Below are positions 10,098 through 22,218 of a stretch of 64,000 nt of DNA, piece by piece. The position numbers and the translations under genes are program-made. The notes beneath the pieces are model-generated. The model had not been told where the DNA came from. It saw only the letters and a program-made list of their open reading frames with translations, and did not search any database. The DNA lies in the NCBI GenBank assembly GCA_034387635.1, contig JAOANU010000032.1, positions 1 through 64,000 of the forward strand, written 5' to 3'. How positions within the stretch are numbered: position 1 is the stretch's first letter; each line of letters opens with the position of its first letter. The DNA is from Rhodosporidiobolus odoratus. Taxonomy: Eukaryota; Basidiomycota; Microbotryomycetes; Sporidiobolales; Sporidiobolaceae.

Positions 10098-11917
10098 ATA
10101 TGGCATGTGTACTACAGTTGCCTTTGAAATGGCAGGGTGGTAATCTGTGATCTTGCCTGTGCATGCATCACATTGGTGATACAGTGACATGGTTGCGGGC
10201 TGTCTCTCTTGCTGAAGGCACCACGATGCAGATGACTCCAGCAGACGGATGACTGGGGTACCGAGCTTACGCACCTGGACAGAAAAAGCCACAGGGCGCT
10301 CGGGCCCCAAAAGAGACTCTCTCTGGCCGGGAATCGAACCCGGGTCGCTGCCGTGACAAGGCAGAATACTAGCCTCTATACTACCAAAGATTATTGTTGA
10401 CTGATCCAGATACAAACAATATGATCCCGCCTGCTTTGTTTGCGCCGTGACAAAAGACATCACCCACACAAGCTATCAAAATGATGTCTCTCATATGTGT
10501 CTGTTTGGGTCAATCTTGGCATATTCAAGGAAGCATTGCTAATCAAGGGCTGCCAGGTACCTCTCAGCAATTTCAGCATCATGTGTATGATAACCACCAG
10601 GCCCACTTGTAGTATGTGTGTCCCAGCAGCAAGTGCCACTGATACAAGCACCATCCAGGTGCACACCAGTATCAAAGGCAGACCAGTACTCAGGGGGCCA
10701 TCTCAAGATCGGAGTGGAGGGACAGGTTGAGGTGAGCAACCTGGTACTGCGGTCAGCACCAGGACAGCCCCTTGCTGTTGTGACTACGACTGTCACGCCA
10801 GGGCTCAGTGCCTGGCAAGTTCACATGTCCCAGCTCCCAACAAGGCATCTCCTCTGGCACTGTGCCGGGGCCTTGGCTCTTATATACTGCGCATGCTGAC
10901 TAACCCTCAGCACTGTCTGGGCTATGTCCATATCTGTGTCCTGCCAGCACTTACTTTGCATGGCAGAGTTTGTTTCACTCTGCCCCTGCACAATGCCACT
11001 GCTACAGAACCTCCAGCACATCAATCAGTGCTGAACACTCAGGAATGGCTTGTCTGTCCCTTCCTGTAGAGTGTTGCACAGGCTGTTGGAGTGCCCAACC
11101 GCAGTGCAGCAATAGGGTGCACTGCACTCTGTGGGTTCCAAGTTGCAAGCTGAATTGCCCAATGCCCCTTCTATACCAGCAGTGGCACCACCTTGAGAAC
11201 CTTGTCAATCTTTTTGTCTTGCTCCTTGTCTACTCACATTGACTCCAGACAGACACACCATACACACCTACATGGTACCGACAGGTGTCATATTGTCATG
11301 TCAATCTGCAAGGCCTAGACCTCCTTCTCAGCTCAGAAGCAATTGGTCCACATCTGACATAGAAAAAGACCTGCAGGGGTGGATGTTCTGGGCGGTACAT
11401 CCACTGGTTGCGGCAGCCAAAACAACTGGCGGATAACCACACTTATGTGTTTGTGGAGGCACTGAGACTATATGCACAATCGCAATACCAAGCTAGGGTC
11501 TGCAAGAACAGCTCACCTGCCCTGTCACCTGACCGCCTGCATGCCTTTGTCTTGCCATTAGCACCATTCTTGCCGTAAGCTAACACCAGGGGTTTATTCC
11601 CTGACACCCAACTGTCCCTTCTGTGTCCTTGCAGTCTTGCAAACCCCTTGTGACAAAGCCAAAGTAAGGTTTCCCACAATTGCTTATGGCTTCCACTTGT
11701 CCTGCTTAGCACAATAAGCAGCACATTGTCCTTTACCAGGCATCAAAGCCTGGCTGCTGGCCATGTAGACAGGAAATTGCCACACAGTGGTCATTGTTTG
11801 CAGTTGAGATTGCAATATAGCTTGTTGGGATATGGAATCTGCCAAGGCTGAGGCTCAATGTCAAAGCAGCTCACTGCAGCGCCTATCAGCGAAAGGCTGT
11901 CCGTGAGCTCGCTGCAA
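10098..11917 (-). repeat. Right arm of the 1.82-kb inverted repeat
   Basis: Reverse complement of 2,878-4,697; see that entry. The outer end (11,917) is followed by CCT, and the left arm is preceded by CCT at 2,875-2,877. That is a possible 3-bp flanking duplication but could easily be chance. Confidence 0.95.
10319..10390 (-). tRNA. tRNA-Asp (anticodon GTC), right-arm copy
   Basis: Sequence identical to the tRNA-Asp at 4,405-4,476, placed symmetrically on the opposite strand. The two genes are transcribed convergently, toward the core. Confidence 0.95.
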
Positions 11918-14097
11918 CCTAAGTCTCCTCTCTCCTAGCGCGCCTCCCTCACTCCACACTGTTCAGTGCAAGCAGCTTACAGTGCGTAGGTGCAGGAGTC
12001 TCTTTCTCATCAGGACCTGCGCTCACGCCTTCTGACTCATTGCAGAGCTCCAAGTCTCAAGTCAAGCCTGCCTCCTCCTCACGCAACAGCACTGCTACTC
12101 ACCTGTCCAGGTGAGTAATTGCCTGTCTAAGCGCCCCTGCACTATTTACTGACACTATTCGCTTTGACAGAGTTTCAAGCTACCCACTGCCACCCCCTTT
12201 CCTCCACCAACAAAGCTCTCCTCTCTCTCTCCTGACATTCTCTAATTTTCCCAATCCCGCACTATATACTAAAAGTGCTTCTCTCTTGAGAGAAGCAGCT
12301 AGCAGACGGAAGAGAGATATGAGCCTTAGAGAGAACGGCTCACTCTGCTTCCGCCCGCCATGCTAAGTGGTGCAATCACAAACCTCCCCTTAACCTTCTC
12401 ATCTCGACTCCGCCGCAACCTCAAGTCCCAGTCCCCTCCTGCTCCTATTCTAACATATACACTATTGTTATTGACTTCATTGTTGTGTTTTGCCTGTAAC
12501 CGTTGCTTAGTACAGCCGTCGTCAAAGCTTGCCCACCTATGCCTTTGTGGGCCGCAGTTTCCTCCCCGCTAGTCTTCCAGGAGGCTGCTCCCTTGGTAAT
12601 GCCCCTTTGGCCTGATACTACCGTTCTACAGTGAGCTGCAAAAGCTTGGCAAAGGCAAAAAGAGGACACAGGTCAACAGTCCAAGGCACAGACCCAGGAG
12701 AGGATATGACAATACAGATGTAGAGACATTAGGCATGGCTGGCTCTGTCTGCACAATCCGCCAACAGTATCCAAGTTGCATGGGCAAGATCCCCAAGCCC
12801 CCGCAACTTGCTTTGTCTCAAGGACTTTACTTTCGCAGGCAGATTGCGACCGCGTGAAAGGATGCTGATCTTCGAGGGTCCGTTTCTGTCCTACCTCCAC
12901 AACCACCAGCCTCAAGCGAGACATGTGAATGGATGTCCCTTGGTGTGTCAATGCTCAGCACAAACAGTGCTCAGACTTAATATGTCTGATGATAGCTATA
13001 CTCAGAACCCAGAGCTTCCAACTTGGCAGACCTGAGCAAGGGGTGGTGAGAACCGGAACTATCAACCCAAGCATTGGTAAGACCTCCCACTGAGGCTGGT
13101 GGCAGTGCCAGTGCCAGTGCCAGTGCCAGTGCCAGTGCCAGTGCCAGTGCCAGACAGACTTTGCTCTGTTCCCGTTGCCAGTCTGAGTGCCTCTGCTGCA
13201 ATGCTGACTTGGTACTCTGTACAGGTAGATTCCCTCTATAAGAAAACATTGGGGGATCAGGTTCTTGCTTCTTACTGCAAAGCATTTCTCACTGAGGTCC
13301 ACATCTACCGTCTTGTAGCCACTGTTCTGACCTCTCAAGCAGTCCGCTTGCCCTCGTTATAGCTACCCTGTGAAGCCAGCATAGCAAGGCTGAAGTTGAG
13401 AAGGCCAATTCTGTTGTTGACTGCAAAGTTCTTTCCCAGCACTCACATACTCTCTCCGTGTGGTGTGGGACCACTCTACAGCATCATCTGTGTCACAGAG
13501 GTCTGCTCTGGTATGTTTCCAGACCCTGCAATTGACTCAAGTTTCCTTAGACCAACCAGGAGTCCAGGACTGCTGTCGCACGAACAGCTCCAGACTGCAG
13601 GGATGGCGGCTGGCGGCAGTGCCCCAATATGCAATATGCAATTACTGAGCTGCTCATATACACCTCACAGTGCCCCTGTGCTCTGGCCTACCAGGTTGCC
13701 CAGTTCAAGGCTGAAATCCCTTGCTGTTATAGGAAACTTTGCTTCAATCCAGCTATTTTTTGCTCAAAGTCGTGCTTTTTGCCTCACGCCATAGGACCGG
13801 GGTGGGAGATACCCATTCTATTCCTATAGACCAAGATTTCTTATATAGAAGCCTTCTTATCGAGGGTGTCTACTGTACTCTACAGTCTCATCTACCGCTG
13901 TACGGTCTCGCTGCCTGCAAGGGAGATCCTGTCTTTGCAAGCAGGCCAAAAGAGGTCCGAACAACGGCCGGTTCAGGAATATTCTCTATCGCCCCTTGGA
14001 CATGAGTTTGTCCACTGGAAGAGCAGATTGTATGGTCCTTGTCCAACTTTAGCTTTGATACTATAGATACGTAAAATTTGGCTGGGTAAGCTAGCAA
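11918..14097. other. Gene-free right flank of the inverted repeat
   Basis: No recognisable coding region. Open frames are short and of AT-richer composition. A hexamer microsatellite lies at 13,103-13,153. Gene-dense DNA starts directly after the tRNA-Ser at 14,098. Confidence 0.5.
13103..13153 (+). repeat. (CAGTGC)8.5 hexanucleotide microsatellite
   Basis: 51 bp of perfect CAGTGC repeats. The period is a multiple of three, so every frame stays open across it (Val-Pro or Ala-Leu dipeptides), which explains the apparent short open frames here. Confidence 0.95.
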
Positions 14098-14195
14098 GGC
14101 CAGATGCCCGAGTGGTTAAGGGGACAGACTAGAATGCGTCTAGCCTCTTAATCTGTTAGGCTTTGCCTGCGCAGGTTCAAATCCTGCTCTGGTCG
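14098..14195 (+). tRNA. tRNA-Ser (anticodon AGA) with a 16-nt intron
   Basis: The acceptor GGCCAGA pairs with TCTGGTC, with G as discriminator. The anticodon stem ACAGA/TCTGT encloses a 23-nt loop. The canonical loop CTAGAA..A (anticodon AGA) is interrupted after position 37 by 16 nt starting TGCGTCTAGCC. A long variable arm (AGGC-TTT-GCCT) and the T arm GCAGG-TTCAAAT-CCTGC confirm a class II serine tRNA. The mature length is 82 nt. A T5 run at 14,198-14,202 is the Pol III terminator. Confidence 0.93.
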
Positions 14196-14345
14196 TCTTT
14201 TTGTACTGCCTGCTCTGTTTCAATGTCGATATGTTGTTTTGCCTCCGTAGTCTGTCCGCCATTCTCAAAGGGGACCACGATACCTACAGTGCTCAGTCTC
14301 CGTCTAGTCTTACAGGAACATGATCCATTCATTATTGACAACAAG

Positions 14346-15782
14346 CTAGTAGAACTGCGGTTGTCCTGCGTACGCTCCTCCGCTGTAGTAGCCAGTCTGC
14401 TGCTGCGGGATGTAGCCTGCCATCTGAGGCTGCAGGCCCCCAAGCTCCGTCTGCTGCTGCTGCTGTTGAGGATAACCACCGTAACCGGTAGGCTGATTTG
14501 ACACCCCGCCATGGAATCCGCCAAAACCGGTGGCCTGCGGTTGAATTTGGTATTGCGGTTGCTGCTGCGAAGCGGAGTACTGTGACACGATTGTCGACTT
14601 CCGGTAGGAATCTTCAGCCCGTCGGTAGAAGGCACCTCCCAGTTCTTGAGGCAGGACCGGTGGCGGATACTCTGCGAGGGCGAACAGGAGCAGGGGTGTA
14701 TCAGTGATGTGAAGAGGCAGCGTCAGTACAGCTCACAGGTCAGGTAGTACAGTACGGCTCAACACTCGAGCGGACTTGCACTCACCCGGGAGGGAAGACA
14801 GTCCTGCGTTGAGAGCTTCGCGGACACGAGCTTTTCTGCGACACCGATAGCTCGCTTAGTGCAGCCTGTATGGGATACGTGAGGAACAAGACGCACGATG
14901 CTGGATCCGTGCTGTGGCGCCACCCCTGTTGCACCTCGGCAAGTTGCATTTTTGCGGCGTGGATGGAGTCTGGTTCAGAGATGTGGATTAGATCCCGCGT
15001 GACTGAACTGGCCGAAGTTGGACGGTAGCCGAGGCGGAAGATGCACGTACCCACGTAGCTGTCGGCTTTTTGGCGAAGCTGCTCGACGGATGTAGGTTCG
15101 CCGCCTTGATTTGCGGCAGCCTGAAGGCCAGACTTGCGTGTCTCCCAAGCTTCCCGGAGGGCCTAGCGTCGAGAAGAGTAACACAGGACAGACGTCAGAC
15201 CCACTGTCCCCTGTCTCAGGAAGCAAGGAAAGAGGAGCTATCAAGGCGCACATCGACCCGGTTCAGCAGCTGCCTCCAAGCGTACGTGTCCCAGCTGGTA
15301 AGCTGAGCCTTGGCTTCTTGCACGTACTGCCGAGGGTGGCTCTGCGTTTGTTGTACGTGTAGCAGAGCTCCTTGACCCGGTTGCTCTCCCCCCCCACTTG
15401 AAGGTCCCGACTGCGAGGTCAGTGTTCCCAGCGAGGCGTACGGGTCGAAGTCCGGAAAGGAGGTATGCTGAGTCGGCTGAAGCTGAGTACCGTACGAGGA
15501 AGGAGAGTGCGCGGAATACGATGACGGAGCGTATCCCGTCTGCTGCGGGGAAAGGTACGAGGATTGCTGAGATGGAGTATAAAGTGTCTGGAAGGGGACA
15601 GATTGGATCTGCTGCTGTGGCTGGTAGCCCGAGTATTGAGATTGTAGCTGCTGGTGGTACGGATGTTGATGTTGCGGGTAAGGAGGCTGTTGAAGGTCCG
15701 GGTCTTGGGAGAGGACGTCAGGGAATCGCTGAGCGGTGTTCTGCAATTCGGTCTGAGGTTGTTTGGCGAATGGATTGTTCAT
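14346..15782 (-). CDS. Q/P/Y-rich protein of unknown function, multi-exon
   Basis: The first exon starts MNNPFAKQPQTEL and is followed by about 110 residues rich in Gln, Pro, Tyr and Ser (many PQQ, YSG and SSYG units). It ends in a charged helical stretch, WDTYAWRQLLNRVD. Splicing at GTGCGCC..CGCTAG joins this to ALREAWETRKSG, then to a helical exon (DSIHAAKMQLAEVQQGW), a short Lys-rich exon (RAIGVAEKLVSAKL) and a last exon with polyQ and repeated QxTGYGG/TGFGG motifs ending QPQFY. It is therefore a small folded helical core between prion-like low-complexity arms. The start ATG leaves 127 bp to the divergent TOP2 gene. I recognise no family. A role in membrane traffic or RNA granules would be speculation. 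Confidence 0.75.
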
Positions 15783-15909
15783 CTCGACTGATTCTAGGGT
15801 GTTACCAAGGTGGGGAAGGAAAGCAACTCGTCGAGACGCGACCCGTTGCCTTCTCGTTGATCCTACTCTCTCTCGCTCACAATTGCCGTTCTGCTGAAGC
15901 AGCTGTACC
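15783..15909. promoter_or_regulatory. 127-bp divergent promoter between the Q-rich gene and TOP2
   Basis: The two start codons face away from each other across 127 bp, so promoter elements must be shared or overlap. No clear TATA box was seen. Confidence 0.5.
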
Positions 15910-18900
15910 ATGCCACGGTACGAATCTGATTCGGAAGAGGCAGACGACTTCGTGCGCTACTTTCTCCTCCTTGTTTGCTTTCATCGAACTAAACATCCCT
16001 CAACTCCCGCCTTTAGCAGTTCGACTCCGACTCTGACGGTTACGCGGCCGCGCCCAAGAAGAAGGTACGCCAATCAAACACGCACTGTCCGACTTGCCTT
16101 CATACCGTGTAACTGGCTCAAACTTGCTGATCCTGCCCCTTTCTTCGCGTGAAACAGGCTCCGATCAAAGCGAAAGCGCCCGCCAAGCCCAAAGCTGCCC
16201 CCAAGGCCAAGACGACAACGGCAAAAGCTGCCCAGAAGAAGAAGACCGCCCCGCTGGAGGAAGTCGACACCAACGCTGCTTTGAGCGAGCAAGAAGAAGA
16301 GGAGGTCTGTTCGATTTTCAAAGCTGCACTGGCCATAGCCCTCTGACTGTTGTCAATCGCAGAATGACGAGTCCGAGGTGGACGAGGCGCCGAAGAAGAA
16401 GCCCGCCGCTAAGGGAAAGGCCAAGTCCGCGAGCGAAACCTACAAAAAGGTGCGCCGCTTGTCCTCGTCCTCCTCGTTGCCCCTTCTTTCACTCCTCAAC
16501 ATTGAACGAGCATGCGCCACGCAGGTCACGCAACTCGAGCATGTCCTACTTCGCCCTGATACCTACATCGGCTCTGTTGAGCCTATCACCCAGCCGATGT
16601 GGGTTTACGACAAGGACCTTGATAAGATGGCATACAGGTGCGCCCGTTCACGGTTGAGCGGTAGACATGGACGTCAATTCGCTGATGAGTTGCTGCGCCA
16701 GGCAAACCAAGTTTGTGCCGGGTTTGTACAAGATTGTCGACGAGATTCTCGTGAACGCCGCCGACAACAAGGTAAGTCGGTTTCTTCACCCTTTCCACAA
16801 CGAATTCGAGTGCCAATCGTCCGCTCTACCCTCTTCAGGTCCGCGATCCCACCATGTCAGAGCTCCGCGTCAACATCGATGCCGAAACCAACACGATCTC
16901 CGTTAAGAACGATGGCCGTGGTATTCCCGTTGAGATCCACGCGACGGAAGGAATCTACATCCCCGAGCTGATTTTCGGCCAACTTCTGACTTCCTCCAAC
17001 TACGACGACAACGAGGAGAAGGTTACAGGCGGCCGAAACGGTTTCGGTGCCAAGCTGGCCAATATTTACTCGACCGAGTTCACCGTCGAGACCGCCGATT
17101 CCAAGAACGGCAAGAAGTACAAGCAGGTCTTCAGCGAGAATATGTCGAAGAAGGGCAAGCCCAAGATCACCGACCTCAAGAAGGACGAGGATTGGACCCA
17201 GATCACGTTCACTCCCGATCTCCCTCGTTTCAACATGACGGAGCTCGACCCGGACACGCTCTCCCTCCTGTACAAGCGCGTATGGGACATGGCGGGCATC
17301 ACGAAGAAAGTCAAAGTTTACCTCAATGGCAAGCTCCTTCGCTGCAAGGATTTCAAAACCTACGTCGAGAAGTACATTTCCGGAGTCAACGAGGTCTCGG
17401 GCGCGGGCGCAGCCAAGAAGAAGAAGAAGGACGGCGCTCTTGAAGACGACGATCTGGTAGGCGCCCCTGAAGCGGGAGAAGCCAGCAAGCCCACGGTGGT
17501 GTACGAGACCGTCGGCGACCGGTGGGAGGTTGCGTTCGCCGTATCGGAGGGGCAGTTCCAGCAAGTCTCCTACTGCAACGCTATTGCGACCACGAAGGGC
17601 GGCACCCACGTTACTTATGTCGCCGACCAGATCGTGCAAGGGCTGGTCGACCTCGTCAAGAAGAAGAACAAGGCCGTCGCCGTCAAACCCTTCCAGATCA
17701 AGAACCACCTCTCCGTCTTCGTTAACTGCCTCGTCAACAATCCGAGCTTCGACTCGCAGACCAAGGAGAACATGACTCTCGGCGTCAAGAAGTTTGGCAG
17801 CCAGTGCAAGCTGTCGGAGGACTTCCTGAAGAAGGGCACGTTCCTTCTCCAGGCTCGTTCCGTACGCGCCCTGGAAGCTGACATCCGTAACCGCCCGCGC
17901 AGTCGCGAAATCCGGCATCGTCGACAACATCCTCAACTGGGCCAAATTCAAGCAGGATCAGATGCTCAAGAAGACGGACGGCAACAAGCGTTCACGGTTT
18001 GCTCCCGCCTGTTCGTCAGTCACTGCAGTATCCTGACCAGCGCTCGAATCCCCCGTCTAGTATCACCGGCCTCGTCAAGCTCGAAGACGCCAACAATGCG
18101 GGCACCAAGAATGGCCACAAGTGCACACTCATCCTCACCGAGGGAGACTCGGCCAAGGCACTCGCCGTATCTGGACTGTCGGTCGTCGGTCGCGACAACT
18201 TTGGCGTGTTCCCGCTTCGCGGTAAGCTCCTCAACGTTCGCGACGCAACTGGCAAATCTTTGCTAGACAACGCGGAGATTCAAGCCATCAAGAAGATTAT
18301 GGGCTTGCAGCAGGGCAAAGCCTACACCAGTACTGATTCGCTCCGTTACGGCTCACTCATGATTATGGCCGACCAGGTGCGCCTCGCCTCCATTCGGCGT
18401 AACAGCGCAAGGCGAAACCGCTAACCTCACTTCTGCCCCGCCCCAGGATCACGACGGCTCGCACATCAAAGGGCTCATTATCAACTTCCTCGATTACTGG
18501 TTCCCATCCCTCCTCAAATTGCCAAACTTCCTCGTCGAGTTCATCACTCCCATCGTCAAAGTGTCCAAAGTCAAGAAGGAGATCTCGTTCTTCACTATCC
18601 CGGAGTACGAAGAGTGGAAGCGTGATACGAACGATGGCCGCGGCTGGAAGATCAAGTACTACAAGGTGCGCTTCGGGTCTGTCGCACCTTTCCCTCCTTG
18701 CCTCTACTCATACTTGGTGCGATTCCGCAGGGATTGGGTACTTCCGATGCTGCCGACGCCAAAAAATACTTCGGCAATATGGACCGTCACCGCCTACCTT
18801 TCAAGGCGTCTACGACCGAAGACCGCGCTTTGATCGACATGGCGTTCAACAAAAAGAAGGCCGACGATCGCAAAGAATGGCTTCGAGGTTTCGTGGTAAG

Positions 18901-21882
18901 CAATCTGCATGTTCCTGCAGCCTCAGCAAGCTCACGATCTCCGTCTTCGCAGCCCGGTACCTTCATGGATCACGACGTCGACGAAGTACCCATCTCGGAC
19001 TTCATCAACAAGGAGCTCATCCTGTTCTCGATGGCCGACAACGTCCGTTCTATACCGTCCGCCGTAGACGGGTTCAAACCTGGTCAGCGCAAGGTCCTCT
19101 TCGCGTGCTTCAAGCGCAAGCTTCGTAATGAGATCAAGGTACGCTACATTTCCCCTTCCACGGCATTGCTCTCACTCGCTGATACGCGTTTGGATTGCAG
19201 GTCGGGCAACTCTCCGGTTACGTTTCAGAGCATTCGGCGTACCATCATGGCGATGCCTCGCTGCAGGGCACCATTATCGGTCTTGCACAGGACTTCGTTG
19301 GCAGCAATAATCTCAACCTGCTTGACCCCAATGGGCAGTTCGGTACGCGGTTGCAGGGCGGGAAAGACGCAGCATCCGCTCGTTACATCTTCACCAACGT
19401 TGCGCAGATCACCCGCTCCATCTTCCACCCGGCTGACGACGACATTCTGGACTACCTCAACGACGATGGCCAAAGTATCGAGCCCAGCTGGTGAGCTCGG
19501 AATCTCTTCTTCCTCGTGAGCGGAACGCAGACTCAGCAACTTCCCGTTGCTAGGTACATCCCCGTTCTACCCATGGTCCTCGTCAACGGGTCAGACGGTA
19601 TCGGTACGGGCTGGTCTTCCTTCGTCCCAAACTACAATCCCGCCGACATCGTCGCGAACCTAAAACGTATGATCGACGGCGAAGAGATGGAGCCCATGCA
19701 TCCGTGGTATCGCGGCTTCCGGGTACGCCGGGCTGCCTCCGCTTAGCTGTAAGCCCACTGACACGACATATTTGCGCAGGGCACGATCGAGAAGGGTGAT
19801 AAGGAAGGATACAAGTGCTCAGGCATTATCGACCGCATTGACGACGGTACAGTCGAGATCACCGAGCTTCCTATTCGTACCTGGACGCAGAACTATAAGG
19901 AGATGCTCGAGTCCTGGGTCGCCGGCACGGAGAAGCAAGCTGCTTGGGTCAAGGTGCGTTGATGCTCTTCCCCTGCGGACAACCGCTATGGCTGAACTGC
20001 AGCCCATGTCACTTGCAGGACTACAAAGAGTATCACACGGACACGACCGTTCACTTCATCGTGACACTCACCGACAAGGGCAAGGAAGCGATCGAGAAGG
20101 ACGGCCTCGAAAAGGTCTTCAAGGTCTCGGGCAAGCTCAACACGACCAACATGGTGTGCTTCGACCCGACGGGCAAGATCAAGAAGTACGTCACGGCGGA
20201 GGAGATCATCGCCGACTTCTACGACGTTCGCCTCGAGTATTACCACAAGCGCAAGAAGCATCTCGTCTCCGAACTCGAGCTCGTGCACGATCGCCTTTCG
20301 AATCAAGCTCGCTTCATTCAAATGATCATCAAGAAGGAACTCGTCCTCTCGAACCGCAAGCGCGCCGACATCGTTGCCGAACTTCGCAAGAAAGATTTCA
20401 AACCTTTCCCCAAGGTTGCCAAAGCGCATGTCGCTGGCAATGTCGACGAAGCTGGCGAGCGCGACCCAGAGGACGAGGAAGATGTCGATGCCCCGGCCGG
20501 AGCGGACTCGGACTACGACTACCTCCTCAGCATGGCCCTCTCTAGTCTCACCGCCGAGAAGGTACGGACCCTGCGGTTCCGTGTTTCCGTGGAACCTGTG
20601 TCCAACTGACCGCTTGCATTTGACCGCTTGTATTTGTGCCCGCTTTTTCTCCCCGCACCGCCGACAGGTCGCCAAACTTCTCGCAGAGCGCGACATGCGA
20701 CGCGACGAGCTCGACGCCCTGCTCAGACTCAGCGTGCAGGATCTCTGGCGCTCGGACCTGGACGATTTCTCCAGCAAGTGGGAGGGACTCCTCGAGCGGG
20801 ATCTCGTCGATCGCGCCAAGTCGCTCAAGAACGCCAAAAACAAGGGCAAGGGCACGAAGAAGCGCGCCGCACACCAATCTGACGACGATGACTTTGAAGC
20901 CAAGCCCAAGAAGAAGGCGCCGGCCAAGAAGAAAGCTGTCCCTACGAGCGACGACGACGCCGTCGTGATTGCGAAGAAGGCGCCGGTCAAAAAGGCCAAA
21001 GCCCCAGTTCCTCTACCCGGCAGCGATGACGACATGGACGTCGATATCGCGCCCGTCGCCAAGGTTCGCTGACCCCTCGCTTTTCTTCGTCGCATACTTG
21101 CCGTCTGACAAGCGGCGCAATCTTGATTAAAGCAGAAGCCAGCTCCGAGTGCCAAGGCACCCGCCATCAAGCGCAAGAGTGCCGCTTTGGGCGACGACGA
21201 GGAATCAACACCGCCGCAGAAAAAGGCGGTACTGGCTAAGAAGCCCGCTAAGGTACAAAACTTGATTCCCTACTGTGGAAGAGTGCTCGCTCGATGTTGA
21301 CGCAAGCTTCCTACAGCCTGTCGTTAACGAAGCCGAAGACGACGAGCTTGACGATATCTACGCTTTACCAGCGAAGAAGCCGTCTGCTCCTTCGCCCAAG
21401 GCCAAAGCGGCAAGCGTATGCTCGATTTCACATCGAGTCGACGCAGATCTCGCGCTGACGATTTCCGCTGCCTTGACAGAAGTCGGACAAGCAAGCGGTG
21501 GTAGAGCTTGACTCGGAGGAGGAAGCAAACATCCCAGCTGTCAAGAAGAAAAAGCCGGTGGCCGCTACCAAGGCCAAGCCGAAGGGAAAGACGGTCAGTT
21601 CCAAGTTTTCCTCTGGCCGTGCGGTGTCAGAATGATCCAGTCGCTGACGCCTTCCACTCCTTCGCTGCCGAGCAGGCCAAGAAAGCTCCCATTCCGGACG
21701 AAGAAGATCTCGAGATGAGCGAGGCTCCAGCGCCTAAAGCTCGTGCATCTCGCACTACTCGCGCACCAGCCAAGTCATACAAAATCGATCCTTTGTCCGA
21801 GGAAGAAGATGCGGAGGAATCATTCTTGGTCGACGACAACTCGGAAGAGGACGATTTCGAGCTCGAAGACGACGATGAATAG
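15910..21882 (+). CDS. TOP2: DNA topoisomerase II
   Basis: Type IIA topoisomerase of roughly 1,500 residues, encoded by many exons (first two at 15,910-15,951 and 16,020-16,064). It makes transient double-strand breaks to decatenate and relax nuclear DNA. Domains in order: a Lys/Ala-rich acidic N-terminal tail; the GHKL ATPase (VTQLEHVLLRPDTYIGS; Asn in ILVNAADN; NDGRGIPV; GGRNGFGAKLAN); the transducer with QTKENMTL; Toprim with LTEGDSAKA (Glu codon at 18,140) and ADQ-DHDGSHIKG, whose DxD region spans an intron; the winged-helix domain with catalytic Tyr codon at 19,384-19,386 in SARYIFT; then the tower and coiled-coil gate. The last roughly 330 residues form the usual divergent tail, here with alternating acidic Ser/Asp and Lys/Ala/Pro blocks spread over several small exons. 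All catalytic motifs are intact. Confidence 0.96.
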
Positions 21883-22218
21883 ATGTGGCCGCTCTCGCCC
21901 AAGTCTGCGCAAGCCCTCCCTCCTATCCCTCCCTCCCTCATGATTCTCTCTTTTCGTGTTTCGCTAGTTCTGCCTAATTGTTGTTCTCGTCTCAGCCGAG
22001 TTTCTGCTTCTCCTTTTCCTTCTTCTTTTGCGCTGCATTGCTCAGCTGCACAGACCTTTGACATCTTCCGATCGGTGCGCGCGTGGAGACCTGCGAATGG
22101 GAGAGACTGGGGAGAATGACTATGCGTGGGGCAGCGAATATGAAACAAGTAAGCGGCGCGCCGCCTTCGGGTCAGGGAACACTCAACATTGATCTCGCGT
22201 TCCCTCCTCCCGCCCGCT

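Noticed and set aside
16857..17951. 364-codon minus-strand frame
   Set aside because: Antisense shadow of the TOP2 ATPase exon; GC-rich codon bias keeps the opposite strand open.
19986..21176. 396-codon minus-strand frame
   Set aside because: Antisense shadow of TOP2 C-terminal exons, with no domain of its own.
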